Assembly: GCF_000188695.1 (NCBI RefSeq)
Contig: NW_004754916.1
Coordinates: 75,779 to 123,492 of the forward strand
DNA: 47,714 bases
Direction: 5' to 3'
Source: Salpingoeca rosetta
Lineage: Eukaryota > Opisthokonta > Choanoflagellata > Craspedida > Salpingoecidae
Below, piece by piece: positions 21,301 through 33,300 of the stretch. Position 1 is the first letter of the stretch; the number at the start of each line of letters is the position of its first letter. Below the pieces are notes generated by a model, which searched no databases, was not told the origin of the DNA, and worked only from the letters and a program-made list of their open reading frames with translations. Both the position numbers and the translations under genes were made by a program.

Positions 21301-24300
21301 CGAGCCAAGCCTGGAGACGCGCGTGGTGCGCGTGGGTGATGGTTCCAGATAGATCGTCGATAAAGACATCTTACGGCACCGAAGATTGCCTTCTGGCTAT
21401 CGACTGATCAAAAAGCCCGGTTATGGCCGCTTGCATATTAATCGGCTTCGCACGCATTCGTCTGAAATTTTCATGTTACAAGGAGCGCAAGACGTACGTG
21501 GGAGCACGGCGGGCCTGTGCGGCTGCTGTCTGCGGGTGCGTTTGGCGTTTCTGACGAGGACCACGAGGCCGAGTTCCCGATGCAGGCTGCGAGCGTGCGG
21601 TTTGTGTCAGCGGGAGACGTTGATGCCGCGGACGAGGCGCTGTGGGTTGACGCGGGCGTTGTCGGTAGCGTGCCTGGGCTGAGCAGCTGGTACAACGCGA
21701 CGACGCGGACGCTGAGCGTGCGTGGGCCTGCGCCGTACAGCGCGTACGCGGCTGTGCTTGCGACGCTGACGTACAACAACAGCGCCGAGGAGCCTGAGCC
21801 TGGCCCGCGGGCGGTTGAGATTGTTGTTGACGACGGCGTGTTTGAGAGCGCGCCAGCGCGCGTTGACTTTGACGTTGCTGTGATCAACGACCGGCGGCCC
21901 GTTGTGTATGTCGGGGATGCCGGGAACGGCGTTGTGAACGCGAGCGTGGTGTTTACGGAGGAGGGCCCAGCGGTGTCTGCTGTTGGCGCAGATGCCGGGA
22001 TCACGGACGCGGACAGCGGGGACCTTGCGCTTGCTGCTGTGCGTGTTGTGCTTGTTGACGGACGGGATGGTGTGCTCGAGGAGCTGTCTGCGACGGACGG
22101 CGGGAGCAGCAACATCAGCGTGGAGTACAACAGCACGGCGGACCCGTATGTGCTTGTGCTGCGCGGGCCTGCGCTGCGCACCGAGTTTGTGGCGGCGCTG
22201 TCGACGCTGACGTACCGGAACGTTGCGGATGAGCCGAGCGGGGCTGATGTGGTTGCTGACGGAGACGACGGCAGCGCGCGGCGGACGCTGATGGTGACGG
22301 TTGACGACGGCCTGTTTGTGAGCGAGCCCGCCTACACCCACATTGAGATTGCCATGGTCAACGACGAGCCGCTGTTTGACGCCGGTGGCAATGGCATGCC
22401 GGACTCGACTGTGACGTTCTTTGAGGCGTCTCGCCCTCTGCTGCTGTTCGACCCGCAGTCGGCTGTGACAGACTCCGACGACACCATCCTGCAGAACGCC
22501 AGCATTGTGCTCTCTCCAACACCAGACTCGCCAGACGAGTACCTCATTGTTGCTGACCAGGGCACCTCCATCACCGTCACGGCCACCAATGACGACACCG
22601 TGTTTGAACTTCGCGGTCCTGCGCCGCTGAGCGAGTTCACTGCCGTGCTTCGTGCCGTTGCGTATGTCAACACAGTGACAGACCCGCGCAAACCCACGGG
22701 CGGCTCCCGCATTGCAACGGTGACGCTTGACGACGGGCGCGCGCGCTCCGAGAGCACCGCCACCATCCAGTTCCAGGCTGTCAACGACGAGCCCGTGCTG
22801 GACATTAGCGGGCCAGCGGTGCCTGGTCGCCAGTACGCGACAGAGTTTGTCGAGGAGCAGGCGTGGCCCGTGCCCGTGGTGAGCGAGAACCTCACCCTGA
22901 CCGACTCTGACAACACCACACTTGTTGCTGCCCGCGTTGTGATGCAGCCTGTGCCCGACCAGGAGAACGAGACGCTGCTCTGGGACACGACGCTTGCGGC
23001 TTCCGCTGGCCTGACTGCAGCCTACAACGTGTCGAGCGGCGAGCTGACCATTGGCGGCGAGGCGGCCGTTAGCGACTACGAGGCCCTGCTGCGCACGCTC
23101 GCGTATTTCAACAACGAGGACGAGCCATCCCCTGCAGATCGCCTTATCCGCATCTCTGCCTTTGACGGCCTTGCGTGGAGCATTCCGCGCACAACCACGC
23201 TGAAGATTGTGCTCACCAACGACCCGCCGCGCCTGTACTACCCGGGCGATGCACCCGACGTCAACTACGTCGAGGACGCGCCCCCGGTGCTTGTATTTGA
23301 CCAGGGCCTGTACCTGCAGGACGACGATGACCTGGACATGCAGACGGCGATGGTCACCATCGACAACGTGCAGGACACGGATCACGAGTTCCTCACGTTC
23401 GCTGACAGCCCGGTTGCCACGGGCATCACCGCCTTCCGCACCAACGACACCACCCAGCTCAGCTTTGCTGGCGTCGACAGCATTCAGCACTACCTGCGTC
23501 TGCTGCGCTCGGTTCGCTACCGTAACACCGACCAAGGCCCCACCACATCCGTGCTGCGCTCCATCACCCTGCAAGTTCGCGATGCGCAGGGTGGCCTGAG
23601 CAACCTCGTGCAGGTCTACGTCAACGTGAGCGCCGTGAACGACGCACCTGTCCAGGATGAGCACACCACACAGCTGCCTGCCGTGCCGGAGGACGTGGGC
23701 ACCAGCAACACCGCCAACCCTGGCCTGCCCATCCTGAACGCGATTGTGGACTCGACGGATGTGGACGACGACGCCGTGATGGGGATGGCCATCTTCTCTG
23801 CCGACTCCGCCAACGGCACCTGGCAGTGGCAGCCCGCCACCGGCAGCGCTTGGAACGACGTTCCCAGCGACACCAGCGTGACCAACGCCGTGCTGGTTGC
23901 CGCTGGACCCGCGTCGCGCCTGCGCTTTGTGCCCAACGCCAACTACCACGGCAGCGCGGCCCTCTCCTACTACGCCTGGGACCAGACGCAGGGCAGCGAA
24001 GGAGACCTGGTTGACGCATCCGTTCGTCCGCAGACCGGCGCCCTCTCCGACGCGCCGAGCCACGTGGCCATCACCATCCTCAGTGTCAACGACCGCCCTG
24101 TGCTCGACGCAGCGCGTGTTGCCAACTTTCCCACCGTCCTGGAGGACGTCCCGCCCAGCAACAACTCTGGCCTGTCCATCCCGGAGCTGCTCAACGGCTC
24201 GGTGTTCGACCCAGACCTGCTGCTGCACAATGGCGTGCGCCTTCCCGATACCAGCGTGGACGGCATTGCGGTGACGGGCGCAGACAGCGCCAACGGCGTG

Positions 24301-27300
24301 TGGGAGTGGTCGTCTGACGGCGGCGCGTCCTGGACCGCCGTCGACACGGACGTGGCCCCCGCACAGGCGCTGCTGCTGCTCTCGGAGCCACGGTTCCGCC
24401 TGCGCTTCCTCCCTGCCGCGCACTTCCACGGCACCGTGCCGCTCACCTTTGTTGCGTGGGACGGCACCCGCGGTACGTGGGGCCAGACGGCCAGCACGCT
24501 CTCATCGGACGCAGACGAGCCCTTCAGCCTCGCCTCCGCCACCGCCCACCAGGAGGTGGCGTCGGTCAACGACCAGCCGGTCCTGCAAGCCGGAACACAG
24601 ACGGAGGCCATCTTCGAGGACATCCCCGATGCGGAGAACGCTGGGCTGTCGACCGCTTACCTTCTCCAGCAAGGGTCTGCGGCCGACAACGATTCGGATG
24701 CCACGCTGGGTGTTGCACTTGTCCGCCTAGAGTCGCTGAACGGCGAGTGGCAGTTCACCCTGGACAGCAATGCAACGTCCGTGACGTGGACGCCCGTGTC
24801 GGCCAACACGTCCGACGCGCGTGCAGTTGTGCTCACATCCGCCGACACGGTGCGGGTGCGCTTCGTGCCCAACCCCAACTACTACGGCAGTGCTGAACTC
24901 GAATTCCGCGCCTGGGACCAGACAGATGGCGCGGCGAGCGGCTCCGTGACTGGTGTCAGCCTCGTCAAGACAGTCGCGCTCAAACCGGCCTTCAGCGATG
25001 ACACGCGTACCCTGCACCTCAACGTGACGCAGGTCAATGACTCACCCGTTGTCAGCACGAGCCTGGTCACGCTGCCGACCATCGACGAAGACACGCCGCC
25101 CGCAAACATCACGGGCGCCACGTTTGAGTCTCTGCTGGACGCGGACGTGAGTGACGTTGACGACTACTCGGACTACGGCGTTGCCGTGATTGCGCTCGAC
25201 CGCCGCAATGGCGAGTGGCAGTTCCGCAACGGCTCGCACACCGCTTGGGTCACCTTCCCTGGTGGCATCGCAGAGACCTCTGCAATGCTCCTGAGCAAGA
25301 CCAGCACCGTGCGCTTTGTGCCATTCAAGGACTTCTACGGCATCGCTGACCTTCAGCTGCGCGTGTGGGATATGACCCAGTACACGCTTGGCCAGCAACA
25401 CGTGGACGCACAAAACACCAGCCCATTTGACAGCTTCAGCGCACAGGTTGTGGACGTGCGAGCACCGGTTGAGTCTGTGAACGACGTTCCCGTGGTGCTG
25501 CTGGAGGGCCCCGCGGCAGCCGCTGCGCGCAACGGCGACGGCAACGCCACAGCCACGTTTGTGGAGCAGGGCGGCGCCGTTTCCATTGTCAACAGCACGG
25601 GCCTGTCGCTGTGGGACGTGGACAACTTCCAGCTGCAGTACGTGGACATTGACGTGACCAACCCGCACGACGGCGACGCAGACGTGCTGCTGATCCAGGC
25701 TGAGACGGAGATTGAGGGCCTGGTGGTGGAGCGCATTGACGCGTGGCACGTGCGGCTGAGCGTGGGTGCGTTGACTTTGACGTTGCTGTGATCAACGACC
25801 GGCGGCCCGTTGTGTATGTCGGGGATGCCGGGAACGGCGTTGTGAACGCGAGCGTGGTGTTTACGGAGGAGGGCCCAGCGGTGTCTGCTGTTGGCGCAGA
25901 TGCCGGGATCACGGACGCGGACAGCGGGGATCTTCCGCTTGCTGCTGTGCGTGTTGTGCTTGTTGACGGACGGGATGGTGTGCTCGAGGAGCTGTCTGCG
26001 ACGGACGGCGGGAGCAGCAACATCAGCGTGGAGTACAACAGCACGGCGGACCCGTATGTGCTTGTGCTGCGCGGGCCTGCGCTGCGCACCGAGTTTGTGG
26101 CGGCGCTGTCGACGCTGACGTACCGGAACGTTGCGGATGAGCCGAGCGGGGCTGATGTGGTTGCTGACGGAGACGACGGCAGCGCGCGGCGGACGCTGAT
26201 GGTGACGGTTGACGACGGCCTGTTTGTGAGCGAGCCCGCCTACACCCACATTGAGATTGCCATGGTCAACGACAAGCCCGTTTTCGACGGCGACGCATAC
26301 AGCGGTGCCCCTGTGGTCGTGGAGTTCGTGGAGGGCGAGGGCCCGTTGCTGCTCTTTGCGAACGGCACACTGGCTGACGCCGACGACACCATCCTGCAAT
26401 CTGCCGTGGTGTCGCTCAACGCTCGCCCCGATGGCGATCAGGAGTTTCTGCTGGTCAACCTAACGGGCACGGCGCTGACACGCGTGGATGTGTCTGACAC
26501 GGTGCTGCGCCTGCAGGGACCCGATACCGTGGCCAACTTTGAGCGCGCCTTGCGCTCCCTCGCGTACAACAACACGATTGCGCGCCCAGGGAAGCCCACA
26601 GCCATCACCCGCATCGTCACCGTGACAGTGGACGACGGCCGGCGCAACAGCTCTGCTGTAACCGCCACTGTGACGTTTGCCGCCGTCAACGACGCACCCA
26701 TCCTCGCCCTGAGCCCAACGTCCTTTGACTTTGAGGCGACGTTCGTGGAGGAACTGGGGCCTGTCCTGGTCGTGTCGCCGGCGCTCTCCCTGGTGGATGT
26801 GGACAACACGTCCCTCAGCTGGGCCAGTGTCACGCTCAGCCCCGTCCGCAACGGCCGCAACGAGTCGCTCTGGGTCAACGCGTCTGACACCGGCCTCACC
26901 TGGTCCTATGATCACGGTTCTGGGGAACTGCGCATTGTCGGGCCGGCGCCCGTTGAGTCCTTTGAGCAGGTTCTGCGGACCACGCGCTACAACAACGAGC
27001 TGGACGAGCCAGATGCCACCGAGCGCACCGTGACGTTTGTGATGAGCGACGGCCTGGCCGACAGCATTGCGCGGCAGACGCGCCTGAACATCTCGCTCAC
27101 CAATGACCGCCCGTTTGCGGACTTTGAGTGGGAGACATCGCGCCAGCGCGCCGACTACAATGCATTTACGCACCTGCCGACCACGCCGGCGCTTCGCACG
27201 TTTGTGGAGGGCACGGCACCGGTGCCAGTGGCCGACAACCTCCGCGTTGGTGATGACGACAACACACGCCTGATCCAGGCCACGGTGAACATTGCTAATG

Positions 27301-30300
27301 TCTTGGACGCGGGCCTGGAGGTGCTGTACTACTATGAGACAGACAGCCGCATTGTCAGCTTTGCCTCCAACGGCACTCACACGCTGACGCTGAGTGGGCT
27401 TGCGCCCGTGGCCGCGTGGAACCGTGTCCTCTCCTCTGTCGCCTACGCCAACCTGGACACGAACCCAGACACGTCCGCGCCACGTCGCATCGACATCACC
27501 GTCAGCGACGGCGAGCTGACAAACGTGGCTACGGAGCCCGCACTCGTCACCGTGGTTGCACGCAACAACGTGCCGCACGTTGTTCCCAGTGCTGTTGGCA
27601 GCACGCACCTGACCACCATTTTGGAGGACGAGACGGAGAACGACGGCACCCGCGTATCGAGTGTTGCCGTGGACAGCGTGCAGTTTACGGATGCCGACGA
27701 GACCACCGCGTTTGGTGTCGCCATTGTCAACGCCAGCGATACCCTCGGCACCTGGCAGGTGGCGCTGGCCAGCGAGAGCGCTGTTGCTGGCAACGGCACC
27801 GTGATGTACACCTGGGTGGACGTCGATGCGTCGTCGCTTGCCCCGTCCTCTGCAGCCATCCTGCTTGGGCCCAACGACCGCGTGCGCCTCGTTCCCAACA
27901 CGCACGCCAACGGCGTCACAGGCCTGGATGTGCGCGGATGGGATCTCACGGGCGGCGTCAACGCGTCCACTTCTCCCCAGGACATTTCTGTGCTGCTTGC
28001 CGACACGGAGCGCGGGCCCTTCACGGCCGACGTGCTGCCCGTGCAGCTGACGGTGACGGCGGTGAACGACGCGCCGTGGTTTGTGACCATGACGAACGTG
28101 ACCACGCCAGAGGACGTTGCCCTGACGCTGCCGCAGGTGGTGCTGAATGACGTGGATGCTGCCGAGGCACCTTCCTCGCCCTACACGGTGACGGCGGCTG
28201 CGTCTGTTGGCGGCCTGCGCGTGAACGATTCGGACGCGTTCCAGCCCCAACTCACCTTCTCGCGGCCGCTGGCCGAGGCAAACGCCCTCCTGGCGAACCT
28301 TGCTTTCCTTGGGCCCGCCAACTACCATGGCATGGCCACCATCACCATCACCGCCAGTGACAACGGCATCGCGGGCGTTGGCCAGCCGCTCGAGGCTGCC
28401 ACCACCGTGCACGTGCGCGTGCTGCCTGTGAACGACCAGCCCGTGTTTGAGCACGCGCTTGCGTCGCCCTTCGAGGTGTTTGAGAACGACGTCGCCGACG
28501 GCACGGGCTCCCGCATCTCGGACAACGCTGTCGTGATTGGCGTTGGCGCCAACGTGACGGGCGAGGGCGTCTTCTCCGATGTGGACGAACCCACCGCTTC
28601 GGCGCTCGGCCTGGCGCTCACGGCTGTCGATGCCACGCACGGCAACTGGTCTTACCGCACCGCAGACATGCCTGCCGGTGTGTGGACGCGCATCACGGCT
28701 GCGGATGCCATCGGGGAGGAGAACGCGCTTGGCCTGCCGCCATCCGCCTTGCTCCGCTTCGTGCCCACGGCCTTCTACTATGGCCCGGCCACGTTCACCG
28801 CCCGAGGGTGGGACCAGGGCGAGCGCTCAGCCGCCGCGCGTGCCAGCGGCACTGCGGTCACGAGCCTCAACGCGACCACGTCCCTTGTGCGTGCTGACGC
28901 ACCCTTCAGCCAGCAGCCGCTGGTGGCCACGGTGCAGGTCTTGCCCGTGAACAACGGGCCCGAGGCGTTTGCGCCGGCCGCCCTCACCATGTGGGAGGAC
29001 ATGGGGCCCTTCAACGTCACGGCCGTGTCCGTGTTTGACCGCGACGCCGATGTTGCTGGCGGCGTGACGACGACCGTGCGCGTGAGCACCGGAACGCTGG
29101 CCACAACGGCAACTGCTGGTTGGAGCTCCCAGCTGGTTCTGGCCGGGTATGTGGCGGACGTCAACGCCGCACTCGCCACCTTGCAGTTTGACCCGCCCCA
29201 GGACTTTGTGGGCGATGCCATTGTGACCCTGAACGTGACGGACCACGGGCGTTTCGGCGCCGGTGCTGGCCCCAAGACAGCTGTGGCGCAAACTACCATC
29301 ACCGTGCAGCCGCTCAACGACAGGCCCGTGTTCGCCACCACCGACCCCGTGCCACCGCCGCAAGCGCTGCGCTCCATCCTTGAGGACGTGCCCGTCGCTG
29401 ACAACGACGGCACGCCCGTGCAGGACCTGCTGGCGCTGGCATCGGACGTGGATGCCGGCACCGTGCTTGGCGTGGCCATCGTGGAGGTGCACAACGCGTC
29501 CTTGGGCGTGTGGCAGTACCGCGCAAATGCGTCCGCTGCTCCCGGCTCCCCCGACGCGCAGTGGCGCAACATGTCTGCCATGGCGACCCGCGACGACGCC
29601 GCCCTGCTGCTGGGTAGCGAGGCGTGGGTGCGCTTCCTTCCGTTCCTCAACGTGTTTGGCACCGTGCAGCTGCGCTTCAAGCTGTGGGACCAGACGGACG
29701 GCGGCGTGAGCGGCCAGGACAACGCGGACACCACGGGGCCCGCACCCACCAGCGCTTACAGCCTGCAGACGGCGACGGCGCTGCTCGACGTGCTGCCCGT
29801 GAACGACGTCCCCGTCGTCTCCAGTACGCACCCCACCAACGTGTTCACCTTTGTCGAGGACGGCGCGCCCGTGCGCGTGGCGCAGGCCGTCTCCGTGGTG
29901 GACGTCGATGACACCACGCTCACGGAGATGCGCTGCGTCGTGTCCGGCATCCGGGACGAGGGCAGCGAGGCATTGCTGCTGGACAGCCCCGCGCACGGCC
30001 CACACGCCCTCAGCATCACCCGCACCGCCACCACGTTTGAGCTGCGCCTGAAGCCGTTCAACAACGGCGAGCGCACGCTGGCGCAGGTGCGCGACTGGAT
30101 TGCGGCTGTCCGCTACGTCAACACGGCCGACGAGCCAACACGCGGCCGCCGCACTCTCACCTTCACCGTCCTGGACCACGTTGGCGAGAGCCTGCCGTTT
30201 GTCACGTCCGTCGTCATGTCCATGATCAACGACCACTTGCCCGCGCTCGCGGCTGAGGCCGACGGCGCCACCATCACGTTTGTGGAGGGCACAGCCGGCG

Positions 30301-33300
30301 ACAGCGTGGCCCTGCTTGGCCCGGGCACCGTCAACGTGTCTGACGCGGACCACGCGGACCAGTTCTACATCCAGCGCGCCGTGGCCACACTCACCCCTGC
30401 ACCGGACGGTGATGCCGTGGAGCAGCTGAGCGTGGACGCGCAGAACCTCACTGCCACATATGCCAGCGCGGGTGGCGTGGGCGTGCTCGAGGTTGTGGGC
30501 GCTGGCGCGTTTGGCCTGTACGAGCAAGTGCTGTCCAGCCTGGCGTACGTGAACAGCGCTGAAGAACCGACGCTTGGCGATCGCACAGTCTCGCTGGTGA
30601 TCAACGACGGCTTGTTCAACAGCACGCCGCCCGTCACCCTCACCGTGAGCGTGGTTGGCATCAACGACCAGCCGCCCACCGTGCTCTTTGCTGGTAACAC
30701 GCCCACAGGCACGGCAGCCTTTGTGGAGGAAGGCCCCGCTGCGCCAGTCATGCCCGCGGTGACGCTTGGGGACGCCGACTCGGGCGTGTCTGTGATTACC
30801 GCGGCTTGGTTGCGGCTGCCTCAGCACGTGGACGGTGCCGGCAGCGAAGCGCTGGCCCTGAACAGCGCGGCGCAGTCGCTGGCCAGCAGCGAGGGCGTTA
30901 CCGTCTCCATTGGCGACGATGGCGCCGCTCTCAACCTGACTGGCACGGCCACACCGGCCACGTACCAGGCCATCCTCCGCGGCGTGTTGTACGACAACAC
31001 GGCGGTTGAGCCAAACCACCCGGACTGGCGCGAGGTGCAGGTTCGCGTGTCTGACGGCGACCTCCTCAGCTCCCCAACGCACGTCAACGTGTCCATTGTG
31101 CGTGTCAACGACGTGCCCACGCTCGACCTGGGCGGCAGCGCCCTCCCCGGCGACGGCTTTGTGCTGTCGTACACGGAGGGCGATGGCACCGTCCGCGCCG
31201 TTGCTGCCGACGCGGTGGTTGGCGACGTCGACAACACCGTGCTTGAGGCACTGGAGGCGCGCCTGTCCCCGTTCCCGGACGGCGCCGCGCTGGAGATGAT
31301 CAACATGACCGTCAACACCCCGGCAACGCCCAACCTGTGGCTTGCTTCCGGCACCAACGCGACGCGCGTGGTTGTGCGCGGCCCGGCACCGCTGGCAGAG
31401 TTTGTCACGGCGCTGCGGTCGCTCACATACACGCACGCGGGCGCCATGCCTGGCAACCCGGACACGCGGCCACGCGCGATTGAGGTGCGGGCGAGCGATG
31501 GCGATGGCTGGTCCGCGACGGCCACCTCGTCCATCGTCTTCACAGCCGTCAACGACGCGCCGCGCATTGATCTCAACGGCAAGGCGCCCGGTATCGGCTA
31601 CCAGACCACGTTTGTGGAGGAAGGCGATGCGGTGGCCATTGCCAGCACCAACGCGTCCTCGATTGTGGACGTGGACAACTCCACGCTGGCCTCGTTGACC
31701 GTCACCATCACCAACCCGCTCGACGGGCCTGCCCAGGAGGTGCTTCGGGTCGACACCAACGCCTCCGCCGCCGCAGCCATCCCCACAGCGCAGATTGCGG
31801 TGGCGTACGACGTGGCCACCAGCACGCTCACGGCAAGCGGCGTTGCCCCTGTTGCCGGCTACGTGGCTGTCCTGCAGTCGCTTGCCTACCAGAACCTGGC
31901 GGATGAGCCCTCGCCGCAGCCGCGCATCCTGCACGTGGTGGCCAGCGACGCGCTGCGCGACTCCCTCCCTGCCGTGTCGCAGATCAACATCCAGCTCATC
32001 AACGACGCACCAGCGCTGCACCTTGGCGCCGCCAGCACCGACCCGCAGGCCCTCAACTTCTCCACCGTCTACGTGGAGAGCACGAGCCCCGGCGCCGCGC
32101 TTGCCGCCACAGCCAGCGACCTGTACCTGAACGACGACGACAACGCACAGCTGTCGCGCGCCACCGTTGAGCTGCTCAATGCGGCAGATGGCGCAGACGA
32201 GGGCCTGTACCCGCCCGTGACCGGCTTGAACGGCGGCGTCGCCGTCGGAACCGGAACGCACATGCTCGAGCTGAGGCTGAACGCGTCGCTGGCAGACTGG
32301 CGCGCCGTCCTAGCCGCCACCACCTACAGGGACGCGTCCGAGAACCCGACAGTTGGCGACGACCGCGTGCTTCGCGTGCGCGTGTTTGATCCTGTTGGCG
32401 CCGGGTCTGCGCCCGCGTACGTGCACGTGCGCATTGCACCAGTGAATGACGCGCCCATGTTCTCGTACACGGCCTCCTTTGGTGCCGCCGCACCGACCCT
32501 CAACTACACAGAGGACGCCTCGCCACTGCCGCTTGCGCCGTCTGGCGTTGTCCGCGACTACGACAACACGCACCTTGCGCGCGCCACGTTCGTCCTGGAA
32601 AACCTGCAGGACGTTGGCCTGGCGCAGCAGACGGAGGTGCTCTCCGTTGACCGCGCCCTTGCGCAGGCCAACGGCATCTTCGTGGACTACGACCGTTCCG
32701 GAACGCTGCGGCTCGTTGGTGACGCGCCCGTGGCCGCATACCAGGCGCTGCTGCGCACGCTCACCTTTGTGCACTACAGCCAGAACCCCACGGCAAGCCC
32801 GCAGCGGCGCATCTCGGGCTACTTCTCCGACGGCATCGACAACGGGCTCATGCAGCTCGTGTTCGTCAACGTCATTCCCGTGAACGACGCGCCCGTCGTG
32901 AGCGCTTCGGGCAGTGGCGTCTTCATCCAGCACGGCGAGCCCGTGCGCGTGTTTGATGCGGTTGCCCTCACTGACGAGGAGAACAACCACCTGCAGAACG
33001 CGAGCGTGTGGATTGCCGATGCGCAGGACGACGCGCTGGAGAACCTCACACTCACCTACACCCCGCCGCCCATTGAGAACAGCGCCGCTGGCCGCAAGCT
33101 CGGCCTTGCCACCACCACCGCCATCGACACGCCGTGCGCGGACGAGCCAGGCTTTCTGTGCGCCGAGGACACCATGTCCCTCGCGGCGTCCGCCAGCGCG
33201 CCCAACACGGGCGCGGTCTCTGCCGTGTTTGTGTCCATGCAGCTGCAGCACGACATGCTGGGCGATGTTCGCGCATACCTCGAGCACGACGGCGTGCGCG

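Noticed and set aside
21335..21510. Stretch as an intron (a GTGATG occurs at its left edge)
   Set aside because: Splicing it out would still leave about 45 residues of the repeat and its VNDAP joint missing.
28827..32261. Long minus-strand open frame (about 1140 codons) and similar ones at 9088-11073, 16787-18766 and 21607-24429
   Set aside because: Same reason: composition shadows of the plus-strand repeats with no protein-like features.
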